Assembly (NCBI RefSeq): GCF_018063565.1 | Contig: NZ_JAGPBB010000022.1 | Location: 1 to 46,364 of the forward strand | Direction: 5' to 3' | DNA: 46,364 nt | Source: Rhodoferax sp. | GTDB lineage: Bacteria; Pseudomonadota; Gammaproteobacteria; Burkholderiales; Burkholderiaceae_C | In this document: positions 1 to 8,301 of the stretch, piece after piece | Position numbering within the stretch: position 1 is the first letter of the stretch | Layout: each line of letters begins with the position of its first letter | Program-made: the position numbers and the translations under genes | The notes under the pieces: generated by a model | The model's database searches: none | What the model saw: the letters and a program-made list of their open reading frames with translations, nothing else | Told to the model about the DNA's origin: nothing

Positions 1-2
1 TG

Positions 3-1097
3 CTCAACTGCCTGACCGCCAATGTGGCTGCCGTGGTTGACAAGAAGCTCGTGCTGTCCAAAGAAGTGAACGGCGACCTGGGTTACGCCTGGCTCAAGAC
101 CAACTACGCCGGCTCGGGCGCGATGAAACTGCGCGAGTGGCGCGCCAACGAGGTGCTGGTGCTGGAGCGCAATGACAACTTCTACGCCGACAAGTCGAAG
201 CTGGCCCGCGTCATTTACCGTTTCAGCAAAGAATCGGCTACGCAACGGCTGATGCTGGAAAAGGGTGACGTGGATGTGGCGCGCAACCTGTCGCCGCAAG
301 ATCTGGCTGCGGTCGCTGCCAACAAAGACATCAAGACAACAGCCACCCCCAAAGGCACGGTGTACTACATCAGCCTGAATCAAAAGAACCCGGCGCTGGC
401 CAAGCCCGAAGTGCGCGAAGCCTTCAAGTGGCTGGTGGACTACTCGGCCATTGGCGACACCATTATCAAGAACATTGGCGTGGTGCACCAAAACTTTTTG
501 CCCGTGGGCTTGCTCGGTGCCAGCACCGTCAACCCCTACAAGCTCGATGTGGACAAAGCCAAGGCACTGCTGACCAAGGCCGGCTACCCGAATGGTTTCA
601 AGGTCACCATCGATATGCGCACCATTCAGCCGGTGCAGGGTATTACCGAGGCCTTCCAGCAAACCGCCAAGCGTGCCGGCATTGATGTTGAGATCATCCC
701 CGGTGACGGCAAGCAGGTGCTGACCAAGTACCGTGCCCGCACGCACGACATGTACATCGGCCAGTGGGGCGCTGACTATTGGGACCCGCACACCAATGCC
801 GACACCTTCGTGCGTAACCCCGACAACGCCGATAACGCCAAAGCCAAGCCTTTGGCCTGGCGCAATGCCTGGGACATCCCGGAGCTTACCAAGCAGGCGG
901 ATGCCGCCGTGCTGGAGCGTGACCCGGCCAAGCGTAAAGCCATGTACGAAAAGATGCAGGCCGAGTTCCGCGCCACCAGCCCGTTTGTGATGCTGTATCA
1001 GCAGACCGAAGTGGCCGCTTACCGCACCAATGTGGATGGCCTGCGCATTGGCTCAACGTCTGACTCGACCTACGTTTACCGCGTCTCCAAACGCTGA
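3..1097 (+). CDS. ABC transporter substrate-binding protein, SBP_bac_5 (peptide/opine) family, 5'-truncated
   Basis: The reading frame is open to the window start, so the N-terminus and signal peptide lie outside; about 364 residues are visible against a usual 500-540 for the family. Family features are the extended-lobe body with KGTVYYISLNQKNPA, the REAFKWLVDY stretch and the TKAGYPNGFKV segment typical of DppA/OppA-like periplasmic binding proteins. It should deliver an oligopeptide-like or opine-like ligand to the permeases that follow. The exact ligand cannot be read from sequence. It is separated from the permease genes by a terminator-like hairpin, which fits the usual excess of binding protein over transporter. 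Confidence 0.9.
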   Translation, partial: LNCLTANVAAVVDKKLVLSKEVNGDLGYAWLKTNYAGSGAMKLREWRANEVLVLERNDNFYADKSKLARVIYRFSKESATQRLMLEKGDVDVARNLSPQDLAAVAANKDIKTTATPKGTVYYISLNQKNPALAKPEVREAFKWLVDYSAIGDTIIKNIGVVHQNFLPVGLLGASTVNPYKLDVDKAKALLTKAGYPNGFKVTIDMRTIQPVQGITEAFQQTAKRAGIDVEIIPGDGKQVLTKYRARTHDMYIGQWGADYWDPHTNADTFVRNPDNADNAKAKPLAWRNAWDIPELTKQADAAVLERDPAKRKAMYEKMQAEFRATSPFVMLYQQTEVAAYRTNVDGLRIGSTSDSTYVYRVSKR

Positions 1098-1110
1098 AGT
1101 CTGAAGCGCT

Positions 1111-1138
1111 GGGCACCGCCTGCGGGTGGTGCCCTTTT
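1111..1138 (+). terminator. Hairpin plus T-run between binding-protein and permease genes
   Basis: GGGCACC (1111-1117) pairs with GGTGCCC (1128-1134). Three more pairs (one G-U) extend the stem to about 10 bp with a TGCG loop, and TTTT follows directly. It lies 13 bp after the binding-protein stop codon and ends just before the permease start, so it probably acts as a partial terminator that lowers expression of the membrane and ATPase genes. Confidence 0.7.
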
Positions 1139-1143
1139 GATTC

Positions 1144-2160
1144 ATGAAAATCTCCCGCGCTCTGGCGCGATTTATTTTTGCCATTGTCCTGACCTACCTG
1201 GGTCTGCTGGCGGTCACCTTCTTTATCGGTCGGGTGATCCCGATCGACCCGGTGCTGGCGGTGGTGGGCGACCACGCCCCCGAGCATGTGATTGCCCGGA
1301 CGCGCGAAGAAATGGGACTCAACAAACCGCTTTACGCCCAATTCGGCATTTACGTGACCAAGGTGTTGACGGGCGACTTTGGCACCTCGGTGCTCACCTC
1401 CAACCCGGTGCTGCAAGACATCCGCCGCGCATTCCCCGCCACCTTTGAACTGGCCACACTTGGCATCCTGATTGGCGCGGGTTTTGGGGTTCCGCTGGGC
1501 GTGTGGGCGGCGGTGCGCCGAGGTGGCGTGGCCGACCAGGTGGTGCGGGTGATGGGGCTGATCGGTTATTCGGTACCGATTTTCTGGTTGGGCCTGATGG
1601 CGCTGGTGCTTTTCTACGCCAAGCTCGACTGGGTGGCCGGCCCCGGCCGCATTGACGTCACGTATGAATATATGTTCACTGCCACGACCGGCATCCTGTT
1701 GCTTGATACCGCCATGCAAGGTCAGTGGGAGGCGTTTCGCAATGTGTTTTCGCACCTGATTCTTCCGGCCTCGCTGCTGGGCTATTTTTCGCTGGCCTAC
1801 ATCAGCCGCATGACGCGCTCGTTCATGCTCAATGAGCTGAGTCAGGAATATGTGGTGGCGGCACGTGCCAAAGGTCTGAGCGAGGCACGCATTATCTGGC
1901 GCCACGCACTGCGCAATGCGATGGTGCCTTTGGTGACGGTGATCACGCTGTCTTATGCCGGACTGCTCGAGGGTTCTGTGCTGACTGAAACCGTGTTTGC
2001 CTGGCCGGGTTTGGGCCTGTACATCACCAACTCACTGCAAAACGCTGACATGAACGCAGTGCTGGGTGGGACGATTGTGGTGGGGTCGGTGTTTATCGGG
2101 CTGAATTTGCTGTCTGACCTGCTTTACCGCACGCTGGACCCAAGGACGCGCGCGCGATGA
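1144..2160 (+). CDS. ABC transporter permease, DppB/OppB type
   Basis: The 338-residue inner-membrane protein has about six hydrophobic segments. The binding-protein-dependent transport signature lies near the C-terminal third (EYVVAARAKGLSEARIIWRHA), where the EAA loop docks on the ATPase. The N-terminal ARFIFAIVLTYLGLLAVTFFIGRVIPIDP pattern is the usual first helix and periplasmic loop of DppB-like permeases. The ATG at 1144 directly follows the T-run of the preceding hairpin and no clear Shine-Dalgarno site is seen. The stop codon overlaps the next start by ATGA, so the two permeases are translationally coupled. Transport of peptides, opines or similar ligands is inferred from the family. 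Confidence 0.92.
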   Translation: MKISRALARFIFAIVLTYLGLLAVTFFIGRVIPIDPVLAVVGDHAPEHVIARTREEMGLNKPLYAQFGIYVTKVLTGDFGTSVLTSNPVLQDIRRAFPATFELATLGILIGAGFGVPLGVWAAVRRGGVADQVVRVMGLIGYSVPIFWLGLMALVLFYAKLDWVAGPGRIDVTYEYMFTATTGILLLDTAMQGQWEAFRNVFSHLILPASLLGYFSLAYISRMTRSFMLNELSQEYVVAARAKGLSEARIIWRHALRNAMVPLVTVITLSYAGLLEGSVLTETVFAWPGLGLYITNSLQNADMNAVLGGTIVVGSVFIGLNLLSDLLYRTLDPRTRAR

Positions 2161-3092
2161 GCTGTACGCCAGAAATGACGATTGCCCAGGCCGGTGGCCT
2201 GCATGCCTGGCTGATGTCGGAGCACCCGGCCTCGCGCCGGCAGGCAGCGCTGGGCCGGGCGTATGGTGCGTGGCGCACTTTTGCGCGCAACCGCTTGGCC
2301 ATGGCTGGTTTGCTCATCGTTGTGTTGCTGGTCGGGGTGGCGGTATTTGCGGATGTGCTGGCGCCTTTTTCACCGTTCCAGGGTGATTTGCGCACCACCC
2401 GATTGCTGGCTCCCTCTGGTGTGCACTGGTTTGGCACGGATGATCAGGGACGTGACATCTTGTCGCGGCTGATCTACGGCTCGCGCATTACCTTGTTTGT
2501 CGTGGTGCTGGTGGCGGTGCTGGCGGCGCCCATTGGCCTGCTGGTTGGCACGGTCGCGGGCTACGCTGGGGGTTGGGTGGATGCCGCGCTGATGCGCATC
2601 ACCGACATTTTCCTGGCCTTTCCACGGCTGATTCTGGCGCTGGCCTTTGTGGCGGCACTCGGCCCAGGCATTGAAAATGCGGTGATTGCCATCGCCATCA
2701 CGTCCTGGCCTGCCTATGCGCGTCTGGCACGTGCCGAGACGCTGACGATACGCCAGACCGACTACATTGCCGCAGTCAAACTGATCGGTGCCTCTCCCTG
2801 GCGCATTGTGTTTCGGCATGTGATGCCGTTGTGTGTGTCCTCCGTCATTGTGCGCGTCACGCTTGACATGGCGGGCATCATTCTGACCGCTGCTGGCTTG
2901 GGTTTTCTGGGTCTGGGCGCGCAACCCCCCAGTCCGGAGTGGGGCGCCATGATTGCCAATGGTCGTCACTATGTACTGGACCAGTGGTGGGTGGCCGCCG
3001 CACCCGGTGCAGCGATCTTTTTGATCAGTCTGGCGTTTAACCTGCTGGGCGATGGCCTGCGCGATGCGCTCGACCCCAAGGGAGTGAAATGA
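2157..3092 (+). CDS. ABC transporter permease, DppC/OppC type
   Basis: The 311-residue partner permease carries a cytoplasmic N-terminal extension, a first helix near residues 50-70 and the DppC-type loop HWFGTDDQGRDILSRLIYG. The EAA motif is around QTDYIAAVKLIGASPWRIVFRHV, and the conserved GLGFLGLGAQPPSPEWG lies near the C-terminus. It should form the heterodimeric membrane channel with the upstream permease. The start overlaps the upstream stop (ATGA) and the stop overlaps the next ATPase start (ATGA), giving a tight operon. Confidence 0.92.
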   Translation: MSCTPEMTIAQAGGLHAWLMSEHPASRRQAALGRAYGAWRTFARNRLAMAGLLIVVLLVGVAVFADVLAPFSPFQGDLRTTRLLAPSGVHWFGTDDQGRDILSRLIYGSRITLFVVVLVAVLAAPIGLLVGTVAGYAGGWVDAALMRITDIFLAFPRLILALAFVAALGPGIENAVIAIAITSWPAYARLARAETLTIRQTDYIAAVKLIGASPWRIVFRHVMPLCVSSVIVRVTLDMAGIILTAAGLGFLGLGAQPPSPEWGAMIANGRHYVLDQWWVAAAPGAAIFLISLAFNLLGDGLRDALDPKGVK

Positions 3093-3946
3093 ACCAGACC
3101 GCGCCGTCGCAGGAGCCGATGCTGGTCGTGGATGACCTGCGTGTGTCTTTCCCAAGCCGTGATGGGGGTTGGGTGGAGGCGGTGCGCGGTGTCTCGTTCA
3201 CCTTGGGGCGTGAGCGGCTTGGCATTGTGGGGGAGTCGGGCTCGGGCAAGTCGCAAACCGGCCGCGCCATCTTGGGCTTGACCGCCCCTGAAGGGCGGGT
3301 CAGTGCCAAGCGCCTGGCCTTTAACGGCGTGGACCTGCTCAACTGCTCGCCCAAACAGCGCCGCGAGCTTCGTGGCGGACGCATCGCCATGGTGCTGCAA
3401 GATCCCAAGTTTTCGCTCAACCCGGTGATGACCATTGGTCGCCAGATCATGGAAACCCTGCAGGCGCACAGCCGCGTGTCGACTGCCCAGGCACGGGCAC
3501 AGGCGCTGGCCGCTCTGGCGTCGGTGCAGATCGATGACCCCGAGCGCGTCTTCAAACTTTATCCACATGAGGTTTCGGGTGGCATGGGTCAGCGCGCCAT
3601 GATTGCGATGATGTTGATTGCCAAGCCTGACTTGTTGATCGCCGATGAACCGACCTCGGCGCTCGATGTCACCGTGCAATTGCAGGTGTTGCAGATTTTG
3701 GATGCTCTGGTGCAGCAGCGCGGCATGGGCCTGATTTTTGTCTCGCACGACCTGCGCCTGGTGTCTACCTTTTGCGACCGCATTCTGGTGATGTACGCTG
3801 GCAAAGTGGTCGAGGAATTACCTTCGGGCAACCTGGCACACGCGCGACACCCCTACACCCAGGGCCTGCTGAACTGCCTGCCCAAGCTGGGTGACGACCG
3901 CCACCCCTTACCCACGCTGAACCGGCAGCTGGAGTGGGCGCAATGA
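3089..3946 (+). CDS. ABC transporter ATP-binding protein, DppD/OppD type
   Basis: The 285-residue ATPase has Walker A GESGSGKSQTGRA, Q-loop VLQDPKFSLNP, signature VSGGMGQRAMIA, Walker B LLIADEPTSALD and the switch histidine in FVSHDLR. The C-terminal ARHPYTQGLL segment is typical of the oligopeptide/dipeptide subfamily. The linker (VSGGMGQ rather than LSGGQRQ) is the usual D-type variant. It overlaps both neighbours by ATGA and should pair with the following F-type ATPase to power the transporter. Confidence 0.92.
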   Translation: MNQTAPSQEPMLVVDDLRVSFPSRDGGWVEAVRGVSFTLGRERLGIVGESGSGKSQTGRAILGLTAPEGRVSAKRLAFNGVDLLNCSPKQRRELRGGRIAMVLQDPKFSLNPVMTIGRQIMETLQAHSRVSTAQARAQALAALASVQIDDPERVFKLYPHEVSGGMGQRAMIAMMLIAKPDLLIADEPTSALDVTVQLQVLQILDALVQQRGMGLIFVSHDLRLVSTFCDRILVMYAGKVVEELPSGNLAHARHPYTQGLLNCLPKLGDDRHPLPTLNRQLEWAQ

Positions 3947-4725
3947 GTCAGATGCGCGCCGGCTTGAATGCGGTGGGGCTGCAGGTGAAAAACCTGCGCG
4001 TTCGTTTTGGTGAGTTTGTGGCGGTGGCGGACAGCTCTTTTGAGGTGTTGCCTGGTGAGAGTTTTGGCATCGTCGGTGAGTCGGGTTCGGGCAAGTCGAC
4101 CGTGCTGCGGGCCATTTGCGGACTGACCCCCATGGCCGGTGCGGTCAAACTGCTGGGTGATCCCGGTGCAGTTTTGCCCGCGCCGGGAAGCAAGGCGTTT
4201 CGCCGTCTGGTGCAAATGGTATTTCAAGACCCCTATGGCTCACTGCATCCGCGCCACACGGTGGACCGCATTCTGGCCGAGCCGCTGGCGATCCACGGGC
4301 TGGACGACGAGCAGGGTCGTATCGAGCGCGCTCTGGACGAGGTGGGTTTGGGTAGCGGTTTCCGGTTTCGTTACCCGCATCAGCTCTCAGGCGGGCAGCG
4401 CCAGCGCATTGCGGTGGCGCGCGCGCTGATTCTGGAGCCGCAGATTCTGCTGCTCGACGAGCCCACCTCGGCACTGGATGCTTCGGTGCAGGCTGAAGTG
4501 CTGAATTTGCTCGAGGATTTGCGACGCCAGCGGGGTTTGACCTTCATCATGGTCAGCCATGACCTGGCGGTGGTGACACACCTGTGTGAGCGCTTGATGG
4601 TGATGCAGCGCGGCAAGACCGTTGAATTGCTGGACTCGTCGGATCTGGCGGCACACCGCGTCAGCGACCCCTACACACAGAAGCTGATGGAAGCCTCTGC
4701 GGGCTTTCAACGCGACCGTTGCTGA
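3943..4725 (+). CDS. ABC transporter ATP-binding protein, DppF/OppF type
   Basis: The 260-residue ATPase has Walker A GESGSGKSTVLRA, Q-loop MVFQDPYGSLHPRHTV, signature LSGGQRQRIAVARAL, Walker B ILLLDEPTSALD and switch His in MVSHDLAVV. An in-frame GTG exists at 3934. The ATG at 3943 is preferred because it makes the same ATGA overlap with the upstream stop as the other genes of this operon. It is the last gene of the transporter operon and ends 12 bp before the NRDE gene. Confidence 0.92.
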   Translation: MSQMRAGLNAVGLQVKNLRVRFGEFVAVADSSFEVLPGESFGIVGESGSGKSTVLRAICGLTPMAGAVKLLGDPGAVLPAPGSKAFRRLVQMVFQDPYGSLHPRHTVDRILAEPLAIHGLDDEQGRIERALDEVGLGSGFRFRYPHQLSGGQRQRIAVARALILEPQILLLDEPTSALDASVQAEVLNLLEDLRRQRGLTFIMVSHDLAVVTHLCERLMVMQRGKTVELLDSSDLAAHRVSDPYTQKLMEASAGFQRDRC

Positions 4726-4737
4726 GTCGGTTGTGCC

Positions 4738-5508
4738 ATGTGCCTGATCGCCTGGAACTGGCAGCCAGACAGCCCGTGCCCTTTGCTCCTGATCGCCAAC
4801 CGGGACGAGTTTTATGCCCGTCCAACCGCTGCCTTGCACCTCTGGGCGGATGCACCGTTGGTGGCCGGTCGGGATTTGCAGGCAGGCGGAACCTGGCTTG
4901 GCGCGAGCCTGAGTGGGCGTGTGGCGGCGCTGACCAATCACCGCGATCCCGCCATGACGCGGTCCGATGCTCCGTCGCGGGGTGAGTTGGTCAGCGCTTT
5001 CTTGCAGGGCGAGATGGGCGCGCACGACTATCTGACGCAGCTCAGCGATCGGGCGCCCCGCTACAACCCTTTCAATTTGCTGGTGTTTGATGGGCGCGAA
5101 TGCTTAGGCTTGCAAAGTCACCCGGCGCGGGTAATGCGTTTTATGCCCGGTGTGGGTGCGGTGTCCAACGCCCGTTTTCATACCCCATGGCCCAAGCTGG
5201 TGGCGATCCGGGACGGCCTTCGTGAGTTGCTGGAACGCGGGGGCGAACGTGATGCTGATTTGATGGCCCTGCTGCAAGACCGCCAGGTTGCCGCTGACGC
5301 TGATCTTCCGGTCACCGGCATTGCGCCCGCGCTGGAACGCGTGCTGTCGGCCCGCTTCATTGCCACACCCGACTACGGTACCCGTGCCTGCAGTGTGCTG
5401 CGTCTGGAAGGTGCGCAGATCAGCTTTCTGGAGCACAGTTTTGATGCACGGGGTGCGACCGGAGAGGCCCTTCAGCGTTGGTCAATTGCTACCAGAAGAG
5501 TATCTTGA
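4738..5508 (+). CDS. NRDE (TANGO2-like) family protein
   Basis: The 256-residue protein begins MCLIAWNWQ, with the family-typical Cys2, and carries the diagnostic LIANRDEFYARPTAAL motif near residues 21-36. AGGTWLGASLSGRVAALTNHR follows. Members are soluble proteins linked to heme or redox handling and to eukaryotic TANGO2; the biochemical role is unsettled. It starts 12 bp after the ABC ATPase stop and may be read through from that operon without a functional link. The last residues look poorly conserved. Confidence 0.85.
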   Translation: MCLIAWNWQPDSPCPLLLIANRDEFYARPTAALHLWADAPLVAGRDLQAGGTWLGASLSGRVAALTNHRDPAMTRSDAPSRGELVSAFLQGEMGAHDYLTQLSDRAPRYNPFNLLVFDGRECLGLQSHPARVMRFMPGVGAVSNARFHTPWPKLVAIRDGLRELLERGGERDADLMALLQDRQVAADADLPVTGIAPALERVLSARFIATPDYGTRACSVLRLEGAQISFLEHSFDARGATGEALQRWSIATRRVS

Positions 5509-5557
5509 AAATCAATTGGCCATTTGGCTGAAGGCGAAAAATTGTGAAAATTCCGGG

Positions 5558-6142
5558 TCAGACCAATTGCAGAAATTCCAGTACTTCACCGAGGTGCTGT
5601 TCGTAGTCACTCAAGGCGTGGTCACCGGCGTCCAGCAATTTGATCCTGGCAGCGCTGTAGTGCTGGTGCATTTCACGCCAGTCCAGCACCTCGTCGCCTT
5701 TGGCGATCACAGCGAAATAGCGCTCGGGGCGACTGATGTGATCGAGTTCCATGGCGTGAAGTTCGTCGATGTAATGGGGCTCCAGCACGAAGTGGGTATC
5801 GGGTTCGTGCCACAGGGTTTGTTTTCCGACATGTGGCGCGAGATCACGGGCCGGGCGAACCGCCGGGTTCAGAAGCACCGCCCTGCAGCCCAGTTGCTCG
5901 GCCAGCCAGGTCGCATAGAAACCACCCAACGAAGAACCCACAATGGCCGTCGTTCGGCGGGGCCAATGGGTGATGGCGTCCATCACGTCCACCATGGCTT
6001 GACCCGGTGACGCCGCCAGCATGGGGCAGTGCCAGATGGCTGAGGGATGGCGCTGGCGTACTGCCGCCGCCGTCATTCGCGCTTTGTTGGATGCCGGCGA
6101 AGACAGAAAACCGTGCAGGTAGAGAAGGTGGGTGGTGAGCAT
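5558..6142 (-). CDS. yqiA: YqiA-type alpha/beta-hydrolase esterase
   Basis: From the ATG at 6142 the protein is 194 residues, the normal length of YqiA-like esterases. The start gives MLTTHLLYLHGFLSSPAS, with the family LYLHGF strand at the N-terminus; an in-frame ATG 21 bp upstream would add seven unconserved residues. Nucleophile elbow GSSLGG places Ser71. The acid is probably in AKGDEVLDW and the His in DAGDHALSDYE. It is predicted to be a cytoplasmic carboxylesterase acting on small acyl esters. It is convergent with the NRDE gene. Confidence 0.88.
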   Translation of the reverse strand: MLTTHLLYLHGFLSSPASNKARMTAAAVRQRHPSAIWHCPMLAASPGQAMVDVMDAITHWPRRTTAIVGSSLGGFYATWLAEQLGCRAVLLNPAVRPARDLAPHVGKQTLWHEPDTHFVLEPHYIDELHAMELDHISRPERYFAVIAKGDEVLDWREMHQHYSAARIKLLDAGDHALSDYEQHLGEVLEFLQLV

Positions 6143-6424
6143 GGCAGTCCGATAAAAAATCACTTTAAATCTTTAAATACATTGAAAAACATTGAAAAAT
6201 ATTAAAATATGGTCATACCGCGCCACAAGTCTTGCGCTGTGGCCTGGAAAATGTTTCCTGCTTGCGCGATTCTGCCCCAGAGCGCGCGGGCCAACCGATT
6301 GGTGTATCGGGTGGCATGTTGAAATTTCTTGAAGCGAGTTCCTTTGAGTCAAATCCTGATCGTCGGTGACCATTCCGATGGGGCTCAATCAAGTCAAACC
6401 CGAATGGTGGACCCGCGTCTAGGC
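6143..6424. other. Intergenic region with AT-rich tract and hairpin, no gene recognised
   Basis: The 282-bp gap between the yqiA start and the end of the AEC carrier has an AT-rich stretch (about 6164-6210) with the direct repeat cattgaaaa occurring twice; this could hold the yqiA promoter on the minus strand. A hairpin GCCACA/TGTGGC (6222-6227 with 6238-6243, 10-nt loop) follows. The rest has only short unconvincing open frames. A small RNA or remnant cannot be excluded. Confidence 0.4.
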
Positions 6425-7342
6425 TTACCCAACGGCTGACCGCAAAAACCCCAAAGCCAATGGCAGACTGACCATGCCCGCCAATGTTGATAGGGTGACC
6501 AGTGCTGCCACATAGGCACCGTCATATCCCATGCGTGCTGCCAGCACATAACAGCTTGACGCGGTAGGCAGGGCAGAGAACATCAGCAAAATTGTGGATT
6601 GCACCGATGTGAGACCCAGCGACCGCGCGACCACAACCGCGATCAAAGGCATCAGCAAATGCTTGATTAACAACAGCGCGGCACCCATGGATTTGGCATG
6701 GTTCAGCGCGCCGAGTTGCATGCCCGCGCCCGCTGCCATCAATCCCAAGGCCAGTGAAGCACCACCAATGCGGCTGACTGTGGGTTCCAGCCAGGCTGGA
6801 ATCGTGAGGCCCGCCAGATTGGCCAGCAGGCCGCTGGCGGTGGCGATGATCAGCGGATTGCGCAGCAACTCCCTCACAAAGCCACGTTGGCCATGCCGTG
6901 CCATCGGCCACACAGCCGCCACATTCATGAGCGGTACGATGACACCAATCAACAGCGCGATCACGGCCAACCCTGGTGCGCCGGCCAGTTTGTCGGCCAG
7001 CGCCAGGCCAATGAAGGAGTTAAACCTGAAAGCCACTTGTGCTGCACCGGCATGTTGGCGCGCGGCAAAGTGACGGCGCAAACCCGGTACATAGGGCAGC
7101 GCATAGGCCAGTGTGATCCCGCCCAGGGCCAACAGCCATCCCGCCCCGACCAGGTTGCCAGCCGTCCCGAGGTCCAGGGGGCTTTTGATGATGGACTGAA
7201 ACAGCAAAACCGGGAAGAACAGAAAGTAGACCAGTTGCTCCACCTGCGCCCACACCGGGCGGTTCAGTGGCGTGAAGCGGCACACCAGGTAACCGATCAG
7301 GATCAATGAAAAATCGGGAAAGAGCAGTTGGAAAAAGTTCAC
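6425..7342 (-). CDS. AEC (auxin efflux carrier) family transporter
   Basis: The GTG at 7342 gives a 305-residue protein starting at MNFFQLLFPDFSLILIGYL, where family homology begins. The open frame runs further upstream, but that part is antisense to xerD and has no family resemblance, so it is excluded. About ten hydrophobic segments are present. Family marks include the NSFIGLALAD stretch in the first half and the conserved small-residue helix near LGLMAAGAGMQLG in the second. Members export or import organic acids such as malate or malonate; the substrate is unknown here. It is divergent from xerD with only 18 bp between starts. Confidence 0.85.
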   Translation of the reverse strand: MNFFQLLFPDFSLILIGYLVCRFTPLNRPVWAQVEQLVYFLFFPVLLFQSIIKSPLDLGTAGNLVGAGWLLALGGITLAYALPYVPGLRRHFAARQHAGAAQVAFRFNSFIGLALADKLAGAPGLAVIALLIGVIVPLMNVAAVWPMARHGQRGFVRELLRNPLIIATASGLLANLAGLTIPAWLEPTVSRIGGASLALGLMAAGAGMQLGALNHAKSMGAALLLIKHLLMPLIAVVVARSLGLTSVQSTILLMFSALPTASSCYVLAARMGYDGAYVAALVTLSTLAGMVSLPLALGFLRSAVG

Positions 7343-7360
7343 CCGGCGAGAATAGCAGCC

Positions 7361-8287
7361 ATGGCACACCCGACATTCAGCATGGCGTCCGAACCCGATT
7401 CCGTCATTGACAGCTTTGTGGATGCGTTGTGGCTGGAAGACGGACTCGCCAAAAACACCTTGGCCGCGTATCGACGCGATTTGTGTCTGTTTGCCGCCTG
7501 GCTGGCGTCCCAGGAATGCAGCTTGCTGCAGGCCACGCAGGATTACATCAACGGCTATTTCGCCACCCGGCACTTTGAAACCAAGGCCACCACCGCCAAT
7601 CGCCGCCTCACCGTGTTGCGGCGCTTTTTTCACTGGGCCTTGCGCGAACGTCTGATTGGCACGGACCCGACACTCAAGATGCTGGCGGCCAAGCAGGCAC
7701 AGCGAATGCCCAAGACCCTGACCGAAACCCAGGTGGAAATGCTCCTGGCAGCACCCGATGTCAGCATGGCACGCGGCGTGCGGGACCGCTGCATGCTTGA
7801 ACTGATGTACGCCAGCGGCCTGCGGGTGAGCGAACTGGTGACACTGCGGGTATTCAATATCAGTCTGGGTGAACAGGTGCTGCGGGTGTTTGGCAAAGGC
7901 AACAAGGAGCGGCTGGTCCCTTTTGGCGAAGTGGCAGCGCTGTGGCTGACGCGTTACCTGGCGCAGCCTCGCGCCGAGTTGCTGGGCGGTCACCAGAGTG
8001 AGGATCTGTTTGTCACGCAAAAGGGCAGCACGCCGGGTACTGCCATGAGCCGGGTTGCATTCTGGATGCTGGTCAAAAAATACGCTTTCGCGGCAGGCAT
8101 TGCGGTGCCGATGTCACCGCACACACTGCGCCATGCGTTTGCGACCCATCTGCTCAACCATGGTGCAGATTTGCGTGCCGTGCAACTGCTGCTGGGTCAT
8201 GCCGATATCTCCACCACCACCATCTACACCCACGTGGCGCGTGAGCGCCTCAAGCAATTGCACACCCGCCATCACCCCAGGGCCTGA
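7361..8287 (+). CDS. xerD: Tyrosine recombinase XerD
   Basis: The 308-residue recombinase resolves chromosome dimers at dif together with XerC. The N-terminal SAM-like domain (about residues 10-110) carries GLAKNTLAAYRRDLCLF. The catalytic domain has Arg155 in YASGLRVSELVTL, Lys in FGKGNKERLVPFG, HTLRHAFATHLL and the tyrosine in STTTIYTHVARERL, with the XerD-typical end LHTRHHPRA. Start choice: ATG 7361 or ATG 7382 (301 residues, closer to E. coli length) are both possible; a TTG at 7328 is less likely because it overlaps the divergent AEC gene. Confidence 0.93.
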   Translation: MAHPTFSMASEPDSVIDSFVDALWLEDGLAKNTLAAYRRDLCLFAAWLASQECSLLQATQDYINGYFATRHFETKATTANRRLTVLRRFFHWALRERLIGTDPTLKMLAAKQAQRMPKTLTETQVEMLLAAPDVSMARGVRDRCMLELMYASGLRVSELVTLRVFNISLGEQVLRVFGKGNKERLVPFGEVAALWLTRYLAQPRAELLGGHQSEDLFVTQKGSTPGTAMSRVAFWMLVKKYAFAAGIAVPMSPHTLRHAFATHLLNHGADLRAVQLLLGHADISTTTIYTHVARERLKQLHTRHHPRA

Positions 8288-8301
8288 CAGGGCAGGCTGT
8301 C

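Noticed and set aside
886-1905. Long minus-strand open frame of 339 codons
   Set aside because: It is antisense to the binding-protein and permease genes, with composition typical of a shadow frame and no family resemblance.
7343-8020. N-terminal extension of the AEC carrier frame
   Set aside because: The extension is antisense to xerD. Carrier homology starts at the GTG at 7342.
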